This document shows positions 10,283 to 22,800 of a stretch of DNA of 64,000 nt, piece by piece; position 1 is the first letter of the stretch; each line of letters begins with the position of its first letter. This stretch comes from Phaseolus vulgaris (taxonomy: Eukaryota > Streptophyta > Magnoliopsida > Fabales > Fabaceae). The position numbers were made by a program, and so were the translations under genes. Below the pieces are notes generated by a model. That model saw nothing but the letters and a program-made list of their open reading frames with translations, ran no database searches and was not told the DNA's origin. The stretch lies in assembly GCF_000499845.2 (NCBI RefSeq), contig NC_023758.2:10885927-10949926 (forward strand), in the 5' to 3' direction.

Positions 10283-13151
10283 TGTTCTTTTGGGAAGGCC
10301 TTGGCAATATGATAGAAAAGTTTTTCATGATGGCTTTACCAATAAACTCTCTTTTGATTTCCATGGTCACAAGGTCATTTTGAAATCTCTATCTCCAAGC
10401 GAAGTCCATGAGGACCAAATTCTTATGAAAAAAAAGAGGGAGAATGAAAAAGTAAAAAGTTCTAAGCCTACGCTTCTTGTGTCTAGGCATGAGGTTCAAA
10501 GGGATATAGTGGCTCACAATCCTATTTTTTAGCTATTCCTAGACCTCTTAAGATAGAACCACTTGTAGATAGTCCTCATTGTTTGGATAATTTGGTAAAG
10601 GAGTTTCATGATGTGTTTCAAGATCCTCCAAAAGGACTTCCACCTTTGAGAGGGATTGGGCACCAAATTGATTTAATTCCGGGATCTTCTTTACCCAATC
10701 GTCCGACCTATAGAACAAATCCAAGTGAAACTAGGGAAATTCGCCAACAAATTGAGGAATTAATTGCTAAAGGTTGGGTTTAAGATAGCATGAGCCATTG
10801 TGCTATGCCTATTATCCTTGTCCCTAAGAAAGATAGCACATGGAGGATGTGTTCGGATTGTAGGTCTATAAATAACATTACAATTAAGTATAGGCATCCC
10901 ATACCTAGGCTTGATGATTTGTTGGATGAATTGCATGGTTCAATTTTTTTTACAAAGATTGATCTTAAAAGTGGCTACAATCAAATCCGTATAAAACCGG
11001 GTGATGAATGGAAGACGGCCTTTAAGACCAACTTTGGTTTGTATGAGTGGTTGGTTATGCCATTTGGCTTAACTAATGCTCCAAGTACTTTCATGCGTCT
11101 CATGCATCATGTTTTAAGACCATTCATTGGCAAGTTTGTTGTTGTTTATTTTGATGATATCCTCATTTATAGCTTGTCTTTGTGTGACCATAGGATGCAT
11201 GTTAGACAAGTCTTGGAAACCCTTAGGAAAGAACATTTGTATGCTAACCTTGCTAAATGTATGTTTGCACTTGATCATATAGAATTCCTAGGGTTTGTCG
11301 TGAGTAGCAAAGGGGTCCATGTAGATCAATCTAAGGTAGTAGCCATTCAAAATTGGCCAACGCCTACAAATGTGAATGATGTCCGAAGTTTCCATGGTCT
11401 TGCTTCTTTTTATAGAAGATTTGAGCCAAACTTCGGTACCATAGCTGCACCTCTCAATGATATAGTGAAAAAGGATGTGGTTTTTAAATGAGGAGAAGCA
11501 CAACAAAATGCTTTTGATGTTTTAAAAGAAAAATTGACTAAAGCTCCCATTTTAGCCCTTCCTAATTTTGCTAAAACATTTGAGCTTGAATGTGATGCTT
11601 CAAGTATAGGCATTGGGGCTGTTCTCCTTCAAGAGGGCCACCCCATAGCTTATTTTAGTGAGAAATTGAAAGGAAGTCATCTCAACTATTCCACTTATGA
11701 TAAGGAATTGTATGCACTTGTTAGAGCTTTGTTTACTTGGCAACATTATCTTTTTCCTAAAGAGTTTGTGATTCATAGTGATCATGAATCTCTTAAATAT
11801 TTGAAAATCCAAAACAAACTTAACAAGAGGCATGCTAAGTGGGTGGAATTTCTTGAGCAATTTCCTTATGTGATCAAGCATAAGCACGACAAAAATAATG
11901 TTGTGGCTGATGCACTTTCTAGACGATATGCCTTGCTAAATCTTTTGGGTTCTCAATTTCTTGGCTTTGATCACATTAAGGATCTTTATCATGATGACTT
12001 TGATTTTTCTCTTATCTATCAAGAGTGTATCAAAGGAGGACACAAAGATTTTTTTTAAACAAAATGGCTTTCTTTTTAAAGAAAAACGTCTTTGTGTTCC
12101 TCAAAGCTCAATTAGATCATCACTTGTTAGAGAAGCACATGAGGGAGGATTAATGGGTCACTTTGGGGTTGCAAAAACTTTGGATGTGTTACATGAACAT
12201 TTCTTTTGGCCTCATATGCATAAACATGTTCATAGTTTGTGTGAAAAATGCATAGCTTGCCGTAAAGCTAAATCTAGATTGCATCCCCATGGTTTATATA
12301 CTCCTCTTCCTATCCCTTCCATGCCTTGGGTTGACATTTCTATGGATTTCATCTTAGGATTACCCAAGACATCAAAGGGAAAGGATTCCATTTTTGTGGT
12401 AGTGGATCATTTTTCAAAGATAGCTCACTTTATTCCTTGCCACAAAGTGGATGATGCATGTCATATTGCAAACCTCTTCTTTCAAGAAGTGGTTCCTTTA
12501 CATGGTATTCCTAGAACTATTGTATCCGATAGAGATTCCAAGTTCTTGAGTCACTTTTGGAAGACCTTGTGGGGTAAGCTTGGTACTAAGCTTTTATTTT
12601 CTACCAATTGTCACCCACAAACTGATGGTCAAACCGAAGTGGTAAATAGAACTTTGGGACAAATGTTGCGATGCTTTATTTTCGGGAATCCTATAGTATG
12701 GGAGAATTTACTACCACATGTTGAATTTGCTTATAATCGTGTAGTAAATTCTACCACCTCACATTCTCCTTTTGAGGTTGTCTATGGGTTTAATCCCTTA
12801 ACACCTCTTGATCTTCTTCCTATTCCCATACTTGATGATGTCTTGTGCAAAGATGGGGATGAAAAAGCTTCTTTTGTGAAAAATTTGCATTAAGACATCA
12901 AGTTGAGAATTGAGAAGAAGGTTAGCAAGTATGCTGAACTTGCCAACAAAAGGAGAAAAGCATTGTTATTTGATGAAGGTGATTGGGTTTGGCTTCATTT
13001 GAGGAAAGATCGTTTTCCTACTCAAAGGAAGTCCAAACTAATGCCTCGTGGAGATGGACCTTTCCAAGTCCTAAAGAGGATTAATGATAATGCTTATGAG
13101 TTAGATATGCCTGATACATACCTTGGTAGTCATACATTTAATATCAGTTAA
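10283..13151 (+). pseudogene. Ty3/gypsy pol: protease tail, RT, RNase H, integrase
   Basis: Domains in order: protease C-terminal part (LGRPWQYDRKVFHDGF), RT ([32 protein letters not shown], catalytic [10 protein letters not shown] near 11147), RNase H ([34 protein letters not shown]), integrase zinc region (H-H then CEKCIAC), and integrase core with D (ISMDF), D (SDRDSKF) and E (QTEVVNR). It ends with a GPF-type motif (GDGPFQVLKRI), seen in chromovirus-like integrases. Lesions: stops at 10531, 10781, 11489, 12891 and 13149, and a frameshift in a T run at about 12048-12056. The catalytic residues are still present but the frame is broken at least six times. No chromodomain is recognisable. 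Confidence 0.92.
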
Positions 13152-13456
13152 CTCCTTTTTATGTAGGTCTCCAGAATTCGTGGTCGAATTCTCTCCAACT
13201 CGGGGAGTATGATGGAGATCAAGATCAAGAAGAAATAAAGACCGAAGATCAAGGTCAAGAGGAGGTAGAGGCCAAAGTTGAAGAAGCTCAAGGAGACATT
13301 AGCTTACCTCAAAGGCTTACAAGGAGCAAGTTTAAAGAATTAGGAAGTAGTGGTAGCTTGTTTTCTCTTTTTATAGTGTCTTTTGTATAAAAAGTAGAAT
13401 GTTTAAATATATAGTTTTTAGGAAGGTGCTTAGAGGGAAACATTAGATACCTCTTT
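13152..13456 (+). other. 3' untranslated region of gypsy element
   Basis: Acidic-looking, purine-rich sequence (GATCAAGATCAAGAAG type) followed by a spacer and a short purine run (GAGGGAAAC, 13434-13442) shortly before the LTR. A related spacer precedes the LTR at 32823, so both copies belong to one family. Confidence 0.6.
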
Positions 13457-14171
13457 TGTAAGGCATCTTTAGGCTTTAGTTTAGAATTTTCTAGAAGGTG
13501 ACTCTTCATGAGTTACTATAGGCGTTAGCTTAGGGGACTTTTGGTTAGCTTGTAGTGCAAGCTTTGTAAGCTTCATGACCGACCCTTGCTCCTATAAAAG
13601 GAGGGCTTGGGTCCTTCAAATAATAGAATTGAATTTTGAAGTAAGAAAACTCTCCCAAATTGGTGATTGAGTGAGTGAGAATTGTCTTCTCCTCTTCCTA
13701 GTCTCATCTTGAGTGCCTTGGTTCCTCAAGTGGCGACAATTCACACTTAAGTCTTCTTTCTTCTCCATCTATTTCTTCCATTTCCATGTCCATATGAACT
13801 CCTTAAACATGTCTTAGGACTTTTCTTGCATTTCTATTCGGTATTTTAGCTTCTTTTGCTATTTTGTTCGGTTCATCTTCTTCCTAGCTAAGTTTAATCG
13901 GTTCATCTTCATTCTTACTTGCTTTTGTTCGGTGCATTTCAATTTTCAAGCATTTTAATCGGTTCATTTACATTCTTAAGCAATTTAATCGGTTCAATTG
14001 GCAAGAAATGGACTTCCATGTGAGTTTTGGTGTTTTGGCGCAAGTTTTGGTGAGTTCTTGAAACATAGAACATTGATCCATTTCTATAAAAGTGCATATT
14101 CAATCTCCAACTCAAGTTGATTCCATAAAATGTCAAAGAATCATCTACATCTTGCTATTGGAATCATATCA
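13457..14171 (+). repeat. 3' LTR of plus-strand gypsy element
   Basis: Begins TGTAAGGCATCTTTAGG and ends ATCATATCA, TG...CA. Near-identical to 8389-9158 except for a loss of about 58 bp after 13747. TATA box TATAAAAG at 13593-13600. The next bases (CGCACCATGAAG) belong to the RNase H region of the minus-strand gypsy host element. Confidence 0.9.
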
Positions 14172-15311
14172 CGCACCATGAAGTTTTTAACTAAAATATG
14201 CAATTGTGTGCCCACCTTGCAACAATGCAACACATATTCCTACTGCCGATGCATCACACTCTAGCTCAAAAGTTTTTGAAAAGTTTGGTAAAGCTAGAAT
14301 GGGTGCATTAGTGAGTTGAGCTTTCAACCTTTGAAAGGTTTGCTCATGCTTCTCCGTCCAACAAAAGGAGTGTCTTTCTTCATTAACTCATTGAGTGATG
14401 AAACTAGACTTGAGAAGTTAGGAACAAATCTCCTATAAAAACTTGTTAAGCCATGGAAGCTCCTAACATCTCCTACATTTTGTGGTATTGGCCACTCTTG
14501 GATGACTTTGATTTTCTCGGAGTCAACATGTACCCCAGTTTTTGTTGACTATAAAACCTAAAAACACTACACTATCTACACAAAAAGTGCATTTATCTAC
14601 ATTAGCAAACAAATTACTTTTCCTAAGTACTAAAACAACCACCATATGGTGACTTAGATGGGACTCTAGACTTTGACTATATACTAATATATCATCAAAA
14701 TAAACTACTACATATTTACCTATGCAATCCCTAAGGACATGATTCATAAGTCTTATGAAAGTGTTAGGTGTATTAGTGAGTCCAAAAGGCATCACTAACC
14801 ACTCATATAGTCCAAATTTGGTCTTAAAAGTAGTTTTTCACTCATCACCTTCTTTGATTCTTATTTGGTGATATCAACTTTCAAAATCAATCTTGGAAAA
14901 TATAGTGGACCCATGCAATTCATCAAGCATATCATCAAGTCTAGGAATTGGATGTCTAGATTTGATGGTGATGTTATTGATGGACTCTACAATCACAACA
15001 CATTCTTCATTTGCCATCTTTCTTAGGCACCAACAAAAAAGGTACAACACAAAGACTTAAACTCTTTTGAACCAGCCCTTCTCCAACAATTCATGAACTT
15101 GTGATTCTATCTCCTTAGTTTCCTCAGGATTAGTTCTATAAGCCAGTCTATTTGGTAGACTAGCTCCCAGAACTAAATCTATTTGGTGTTCTATACCCCT
15201 AAAAGGTGGAAGTCCAATGGGTCCTTCCTTAGGGAATACATCACCAAATTCTTTTAAAAGCTTGTTGACTTGAGGAGGTAGATCACTAACATCAGTAAGT
15301 GTGGCAGTCAT
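14172..15311 (-). pseudogene. Ty3/gypsy pol remnant: reverse transcriptase and RNase H start
   Basis: Minus strand, 5' half of the pol that continues at 8388. From 15311 to 15057 the frame covers the pre-RT region (KEFGDVFPKEGPIGLPPFRG, then YRTNPEETKEIE). Next come decayed RT blocks with many stops (about 15050-14800), an open RT core at 14795-14523 ([16 protein letters not shown] and catalytic YFDDILVYS), and the RNase H start (ELECDASAVGI at about 14270) down to 14172, where the plus-strand element begins. The protease domain expected upstream is not visible. Relationship to the nested element's pol is close. Non-functional. Confidence 0.88.
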
Positions 15312-16044
15312 GTAAGTGCTCCTTTACACAGAAGAAGGCCTGAAGGTTGTTCAGATAGAAGTATCTTTTCAACTTTATTTTTTTCAAATTTTTCTTCCAT
15401 TTGAATGACCTTGTGAAAAGGAGCACTCTTCTCCCATGCCTCAGGATTATCCCTAAGGACTTTCTCTTGATTTTTTTTCTTTTTTTCTTTTTTTCTTTTT
15501 CTCATTTTCTATTTTTTTCCCTATATCCTCTACCAAGACACTTAAAGCATTGGATGTCTCTACTGTGGGTTTGTGGGGTAGACACATCTTTTCCTATATT
15601 TTTGGGAGTTTCTTTGGATTTATCTTTTGGAAAACTATCCTCCCTTTCTTTCTTGTCCTCTTTCTTGGGATAACAGTTATAGTATGAGCTCTCCTTGTGA
15701 CTTGACCCTTTTCTCAAATTTTGTTGTGCAATTTTTATACAAAGTTGGATCAAGTCATTCAAGTCCATGTATGGAAAGAGTTCTACATTATCTCTTAAAT
15801 AAAAAAATGAGACCACTAAGGAATCTTGGTATGGTGGTGGTTTCTTCTTCCCTAATAGAGACTTTCATCATGTAAAGCTCCATCTTTTGACTATACTCCT
15901 TTGCACTCATGTTCTTTTGTTGGAGTCTTTGGAGCATGTCCATCAACTCTCTATTGTAGTAAGAAGGAATATGGCGGCTTCTCAAGGCTCCCCTAAGGTC
16001 ATTCCAATATTTAAGTGGGTACAAACTCCACCTTGTAAGTCAAT
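15308..16044 (-). pseudogene. Ty3/gypsy gag remnant
   Basis: Minus-strand pieces 16024-15788, 15816-15502 and 15505-15308 together look like a plant gypsy gag. The first has the capsid-type WNDLRGALRSRHIPSYY and LQRLQQKNMSAKEYSQKMEL. The second has a degraded zinc knuckle (CFKCLGRGYREKNRK), where the canonical histidine and last cysteine are replaced. The third is a lysine-rich linker. Frameshifts separate the pieces. The N-terminal part is missing because a CACTA element starts at 16045. The protease normally following gag is not visible. Confidence 0.75.
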
Positions 16045-17249
16045 CACTACAAAAGAAATCACTTTTAGCGACACCAAAATCGGTTGCTAAAAGCACTAAA
16101 ATTGATCGCTAAAATACATTTGCGATCGAAATAGCCACAAAATAACGATGACAGTGAAAAATCTAGTGGCAAAGCAATTAGCGATCAACTAATAAATCGA
16201 TTCTTATTTCGTTGCCAAAAGTTTCACCACCAAATTCCAAAACACCAAATTAGTGACCAACTTTTGATGAAAATATCGGTTGCTAAAGTAAAAGGTGATA
16301 GCGAGCACCATTTTAAGTCGCTAATAGGTTGAAATAATTAATTAAAAAAATTAGTGGCTAAATGTTGGTTGCTAAATGTTGGGTTGGTCATTAATAGCGA
16401 CCACACCCAGTTTCGGTCGCTAATGAATGACTTTGAAGATTTAGCCACCAAATCATTTTTTGTGGTTATTTTTGTGTTATTAATACCTATTTTAAATGGT
16501 ATTTCGACTTTTTTTATAAACAATTTAACTGTTTATAAATACTCCAAATTCAACCAAGCTAAATAAAAATGAATTGTAATACATAATTTAAGATGTTAAC
16601 AAAACCAACAAGGAAATTGTAAAATTTAATGAATTTGCAATAAAAAAAACATAGTTGTCATTAGCCATTATTACATGCACAAACCAACATAGGCAAATTT
16701 TAGTGAACACAATAACATAAACAGAACAAGGTTTGAAATTACTACACACTGGTACCAAGAGAACATTCACATTAGTGTTCATAAACCTTTGATTTATTTA
16801 GTAGTACAACAGATCATATATAATATACATCTTCCATATTTTTATTCACCAAACCAATTAGTCATTGCTTGATCCTGAAACATTGTGCAAACTATAACAA
16901 TCAAGTCAAATAACTAAATAATTTAAACTAATATAACTATCTAACTCAGTTGATGGAATGAATTTGATTACTCTAAATATATTGAATGTTCAAATTTGTA
17001 TCTTCATTATGACTCAATCTAAATTAACAAACTGTTGAATAAGACTTTTTTTGTATATTAAAAAACATAATTATAATAAAGCACAGACACTTGCAAGGAT
17101 GCAGGGTGGACACAAACCACCATGATCCACGTCCTTTTGATTATTCTTCGTGAACCTATCACTTTATTTTATTCACTATTTTTTATTTCCCCATTTAGCT
17201 TTGGACTTCAATTGTAATAATTGGTCAAATCACCACAAAGAAAAGTAAA
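16045..17249. mobile_element. Left part of a CACTA-type element
   Basis: CACTACAAAAGAAATC at 16045 is a typical CACTA terminal repeat and sits exactly where the gag relic stops. It is followed by about 400 bp of subterminal repeats built on GCGAC/GTCGC and GGTTGCTAAA units in both orientations. Beyond about 16500 the sequence is AT-rich without recognisable genes. The matching right end is not clear: 23360-23640 has similar units but no intact TAGTG terminus. If that is the right flank, this element contains the CACTA elements at 17250 and 21144. Confidence 0.6.
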
Positions 17250-20033
17250 CACTACAAGAAAAACTGCTTATTTTGTTGATAAAAAACAGACGCGAACAAC
17301 TGAAAACGAACGAAAACATGTCAGATTTGCGTCAGCCATGAAGCCGACGAGAAAAGTGTGGAAGCAAAGTCCATTTTGCATCGGCTAGTGGAAGCGACGC
17401 AAGTTGCATGGGTCAAGCCGACATAAAAAGGGACGAAATATCGTCAGCCCAGCCAACGCAAAAGAAATATAAAAAAATCAGACTTTGTGTTGGCCTAACT
17501 GACGCAAACTATGTTAAAAAAAATTATGTGGGTCTGGCCCACACAAAAAATGGAAGCTATAAAAAAAATTAATAATTATTTCCCCCGCATTTCCATTCTC
17601 CCGCAAAACCATTCACCCTTCAAATAAAAACATAATTACCATAAACATGATAAAATAAATCATTCACCATTCAGATAAAATAATAAACAACATAAAATAA
17701 ATCATTCACCATTCAAATAAAACCATAATCAACATAAACAAGAAAACAAATAATGAATCAAAACCTCAAAAACAAATTTTGAAATTTTTAAAATTACCTT
17801 TCAAAAATTAAGTGGAAGAGAAAATGGAAGTTGGAGCTAAAGCTGGAAGGTGCAGCAGCACAACGATGGTGGAGGACCTAAAATGAAGAAAAAGAAAAAT
17901 CAACCATAAATTTCAAAAAAAATAAACAAAGAGAATGATTCAGACGGCGGTGGAGGCAGTGAGGGGCGGGAATGGTCAGCGAATGCAGTGGGGTGGAGAC
18001 GGAGGCGGAGGAACGACGGAGGCACTAAGGCGGGACGCACTGGGCGGAGGCTGAGGCACCGGGGCTTGTGAGTGAAGTGAGATAAGAGAGAAAAATTAGG
18101 TTTTGGTTTTTAATTTGGGGGAAAGTGAAGCGAGAGAGAGAAATTTCGCTATATATTAAAGATTTTGCGTCGACATGCCAACGCATAAATGAAAACCTAC
18201 TTTGTGTCGACACAAAACAAAACGTACTCCAAATTTTTATGGTTTAATTTTTAACTTCAATTTTCATTACAAATATAATTAATAAATAGTACACATAAAT
18301 TTATATTTTTATAAATTCTTTCCAAATAAATAAATCAACTAAATTTAATGGATATTTAATTCACCATTTTTATAAAATTTTGAACAATGAATTAAATCTC
18401 AATAAATTAAAATAGAAGTTTAAACAAAATAATTTAATTCATACAACAAAATCAAATAAAAAAATTAAATTTGTTATAAGAACATTCCATGTTAAATTTG
18501 TTATTGTTGAGAGAGAAATTGATTTTTCTTCACTTATTCTTCTTTAGAAAGACAACTTGATTGAGAGTATGATATAGAAATGCTTTGGAAAAATATACAA
18601 AATTGTTTATAAGTGCTCATTAATTGGATTCACACTCAAGGTAAATATTAATTACCTAATATCAGAACATATGTAGTTTTATTTCTTTTTGAATTTGAAA
18701 AAAAATAAATATGTTAAGTAGTTTAAATTCCCTATAATGACATATTTAAGAACTAAGCCTAGTAAAATCACTACATGTCAAAGACCTATTATTCATGCAA
18801 TTAGGATTGTTCCTTAATAGGATTTAATAGGAAGTTCATGACATACAATAAAATAAGTTAAATCTATGAATTTGTTATTCACAGCATTGGAGGATTGTAT
18901 TAACGCACTTATTTTTTTTTATTACGATTACTTTATTTACATTAAAAATTTCAATTATTGCATGTTATGTCCTAAATGGTTGCTTGTAAAACAGACTCGT
19001 GTTCTGGATTAGTCATATGTTCCTCCATAATAAAATGAAGGTTCAATAATTAAAGAATAATTATGTTATATATTCAATTTGTGTTTATAGAACATGTGGT
19101 AAAGTTTTGGAATCTTTGAATATTGTAGTAATTTAACAATTAAGAATAAATTACTCACTCACACTCACTATTAATGTTTGTCTTATATACTTTGTGGATA
19201 AATTACTCACTCACACTCACTATTAAAATGACATTATGTTTCATTTATGAGAAGTCAACTCTTTTGAACCACAATGGACATAAGAGGAAATATTGATTTC
19301 AAAATAAATTGTTCCTTTATACATTACAGATATTATGAGACTCATATTTTCTTAAAGTTATCAATCAAAGATTTTACCCTGATTTTTTCAATTCTTATAT
19401 TGCTTTTTTATTTTTAAACAAATCCATTAAATTTTACATTAATTACTTTATGTCAAATTTATATCCCGAAACTTATACGTATTTTATATTTTATATAACA
19501 TTTGTAAAAATTAAATAAGTATTTTTTTTCTTTACTTAATTATTATTTTTCTATTTTTTCATTTATTTCTTAACTTTTTCAAATATTGTTTTAAATATTT
19601 TTAAAATCAAACACTTTAAAATTTAATTTAATTACTTATATCAAAATTTAAATTTCATTCTAAAATAAATAATTAAAAACTAATATATTTATTAAAATAT
19701 TATAAATTCAATAAATTTAAAATAAATAATTCCATACACATAATAAAACAAATTAAAAGATGATATGTATGTATCGAGCTGAACGACATATCAAATAATT
19801 ATATTTTTGAGACATATAGCATCGATTATGGCCGACGCATAATTCAAAAAAAAAATTGTCTCATACATCATGCAAAATTATCATGTCTTTTCATTTTTTT
19901 TTTGTCGACGGACTCACACAACATCTCTTTTAGATTAGATTTATGTGGATTTGACCAACATAATTCAGGTTCATTCTTGACCAACATAAATTTTATAAAT
20001 TTTAGGCAGCTAATGTTGCGTTTTCTCGTAGTG
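17250..20033. mobile_element. Non-autonomous CACTA element with TIRs and 3-bp duplication AAA
   Basis: The left end is CACTACAAGAAAAACTGC (17250) and the right end TTTTCTCGTAGTG (ends 20033); both point inward as near-identical inverted repeats. AAA precedes (17247-17249) and follows (20034-20036), consistent with the 3-bp duplication of the CACTA superfamily, though AAA is weak evidence in AT-rich DNA. Subterminal regions carry GCGTCAGCC/GCCGACG-type repeats (17290-17480) and related TGTCGACG/CCAACATAA units at the right. A GC-rich patch (17940-18065) resembles an untranslated or first-exon region. No transposase ORF is present. Confidence 0.8.
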
Positions 20034-20036
20034 AAA

Positions 20037-21140
20037 ACTAGTAAATCATTGAAGAAATGATTAAGCAAATAAAAACAGAAATATTTACTTAATAAAAGTT
20101 CTATTTCAAAACAATATAATTGGAATAAGTGTATGCCATACCAACAACAGTAATAAATGGGTGTAGTAATCAGAACACCACAGACACAATAGGTTAGCTA
20201 CCAACAACTAACTTATTGCAGCTTACATCAGACATACGTCACAATTATAAAAAGCTCAATATTGCAGAGCTCTTATGGTAGCAACTGTAATTACAGAGCT
20301 CAATATTGCATGTATGCAGTAATTATAAAAAGCCCTTATTTCTTTCCACTTTTCTTGAACCCAGAACCTCCAAAACCTCACTATAATTTAATTAGAGGTT
20401 ACAGCATATACCAGTTCTTTCAAAACGAATCAGCAAATCACGCTTTAACCAATTTAAAAGAAAAATATATAACAAAGGTTGAAAAAAAGATACCAAACAT
20501 ACTTTAAAATTCTATACAACTAATCACCCAACACTCATACTTGTAAAAATGGGTGTTGAAATCAATAAAAGTAGAATGACAATACTTACTTTTAATTAAT
20601 ACATATCAAGAACAAACGGTTAATTATCAGTTCCTTTAGATAAGCTTATACAGATATTTAGTAATTAGCACATGGAATTAGAAAAACACAAGAGCGAAAA
20701 AGAAAACAAGCAAACATTTTTCTCTCCTCTCTGCAAAATGCAAAAGCATAAGATAACATGTATTCGTACTACCACTGATGAAAATTAAAAGAGTAGGTAA
20801 CAAGTTGAGAGAAAATCAAGAAATTCCAAATGTTATCTCACTCAAAACCCAATCCCAATCTAAAACACTCATAACTTTAAAAAACTTTTAAACCCAAACA
20901 CTCCAAATCCATTTGACTCCTTACGAAAAAATTTCCTTGTATAGAAAAAAAATCAATTCAAAATAATGAAATCAAAATACTGAAACCAAACAAACAATAT
21001 AACAAAATATATTCAAAAATACCCTAAATTACATAGATGAAAGAGTTAGATAGATAATAGATAGATTTACCAAACTTAAGTCCTTTAAGAGAACGTCCAC
21101 GGTTACCAGAAAGAGAATGTCCAATAAAATAAAGATATTA
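20037..21140. other. AT-rich region, nothing recognised
   Basis: Between two CACTA elements. Short ORFs only, no domain motif, no convincing repeat. It may be internal DNA of the larger CACTA element that starts at 16045. Confidence 0.4.
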
Positions 21141-21599
21141 TAATACTAGTGCATAAAAACTCTTAGACAATGGTTTTTTTTAGCTATTACACAACGGTTT
21201 TGCAACTGTAATTTATCAGCACTTAGTCTATACTATTGGGGAATAGACAACGGTTCCAAACAATCGTTTATAAGTCACATCTAATGGTAGTTCTTTTGAG
21301 CAACTGCAATGTATAACGAAAATTGAATATGACTATAGAACACCCAAGTAAGGGAATAAATGGCGGTTTTGGACAAATATACATGGTCGAGGTATAGACG
21401 GCGGTTATAGCCCAAAACCGTTGTCTATTATGAGAGGTTTTTTTATTAGTTCATTTTGTTTTATGTGTTTCCCCTTCTTACTTAACCTATTCATTTAAAA
21501 ACCCAACTAGATACATAAATTTAGACACATTCAAGCAAGAAAATTATATATATTGATAAATGTTTTACAAACACTAATGCATATTCCTATCTATCTAAT

Positions 21600-22497
21600 C
21601 ACTAGTGCAAAAAGAAAAAAAGGATACGCTTTATTTAGTACGGCTTTTGCGCTACCCGCTTTCGTAAAAAACGCGGTGGCATTTTTGAAATTATTTTGAT
21701 TTACGAATGCGGCTATTTGTATAACCGCACTTGTAAATCAAAGCGCTTGATTTACGAATGCGGCTATTTGTATAGTCACATTCGTAAATCAAAATTCTTT
21801 GATTTACGAATGCGGTTTTACCTTTAGCCGCATTCGTAAATCCTTTTTTACCCTAAATTTTGAAGCGCGTCACACACAATTTCAAACTTTCTTTCTCGTC
21901 TTTGCCTTCGTTTCGCATTCGCACTCTGAGTTCGTCTCCTTCTGATGCATCTGCATTCCATTTGTGCAATGTAAGTTTCTTGAACTCTCTTTCTTCCTCT
22001 TCATCTTCACAAATATATGCATAAATGTTTTCGTTTTTCTTATATATGTTTTTTTCCTTGCATTGGTGGTCTCGAAGCACTGTTTCGTTGGCTGACATTC
22101 GTTTTTCTTACATTGTTTGGTTTCTTGCATTGCTCAGTACTCTTTCATTGTCTTCGTGGTTTCTTGTGGATTTTTTGGTTTGCTCCGTTGCTGCTTCCCT
22201 GTCCGTCGTCGCTTCTGCTGCCGCCAACAACTGTTGTTGGCGCTCCCGTGACTCTTCATCAACGTTGCCTTCACACAAGATTGACGATGTTTTAAAATTT
22301 TTAATTTTTTTTAATGATTTGGCATATACAAGTGCGGTTAAAACAAATAACTGCACTTGTAAATGGTATTTATAAATGCGGCTATATAGCCGCATTTATA
22401 TTTCTTGATTTACAAGTGTGTATTGATCAAATGCGTCTATAAAGTCACATTTATAAATTCGAAATAGCCGCATTTGTTTTATGTTTTTGCACTAGTG
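21600..22497 (+). mobile_element. CACTA deletion derivative (inner) with 3-bp duplication AAT
   Basis: Perfect terminal inverted repeats CACTAGTGCAAAAA (21600) and TTTTTGCACTAGTG (ends 22497), with AAT on both sides (21597-21599, 22498-22500). Length 898 bp. Subterminal units such as GATTTACGAATGCGGC and its complement repeat at both ends. The middle (about 21850-22320) aligns with 30330-30720 of the element starting at 30003: same order of a leader exon, a GTAAGTT donor-like site and the CAACGTTGCCTTCAC block. It therefore looks like a shortened member of that family, kept as ends plus first exon and intron. Confidence 0.9.
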
Positions 22498-22529
22498 AAT
22501 TCTTATATTATTCATTAGTTATCCTATAA

Positions 22530-22800
22530 TTATATGTGATCCAAGCACTTCTCATATAATCTAGCTCTTCTCACATAATTTATGACTTCCAAAGGTAGTG
22601 GTTGCTCATCCATAAAGAACTGCTTTACAAAATAAGTTCAAATTAGTGTTAAGATACATATACTTTTATTATAAAGAATAATTTAAATATTATTACCTGC
22701 TCCCAATCTTTTCGAATGCATACTCTTTCAATGGTAACCATCCATTACATAATGTAGTAGCCACACTCAGCCTCCCAATTGTTTATGACACTAAATGTAT
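22530..22800 (-). pseudogene. ULP1-like (C48) cysteine protease C-terminal fragment in CACTA element
   Basis: On the minus strand an exon ending at 22697 encodes a segment with ECGYYIM and ERVCIRKDWEQ, followed by a GTAATA donor (22696) and a GCAG acceptor, then an exon 22619-22530 beginning FFMDEQPLPLEVINYV and ending in TAA. This matches the end of the SUMO-protease-like domain often carried by plant CACTA elements, in which the cysteine of the (D/E/Q)CG motif is catalytic. An in-frame TAA directly after ECGYYIM breaks the frame, and the upstream histidine/aspartate parts are missing. Non-functional; useful as a family and orientation marker. Confidence 0.65.

Larger units (their letters stand above)
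8389..14171 (+). mobile_element. Defective Ty3/gypsy LTR retrotransposon nested in the minus-strand gypsy element
   Basis: Two direct LTRs (about 8389-9158 and 13457-14171) flank a primer-binding site, a long leader and pol. Gag and most of protease are missing. The flanks on both sides are parts of the RNase H region of one minus-strand gypsy element, so this copy inserted into it. The left LTR lacks its terminal TG and no target duplication is found; about 60 codons of the host element's RNase H are also absent there, so a deletion took the left junction. The pol is closely similar to the element it inserted into. Confidence 0.88.

Noticed and set aside
21853..22395. Several overlapping ORFs of 80-116 codons on both strands
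   Set aside because: They lie in the leader and intron of a CACTA deletion derivative, conflict with each other and have no domain signal.
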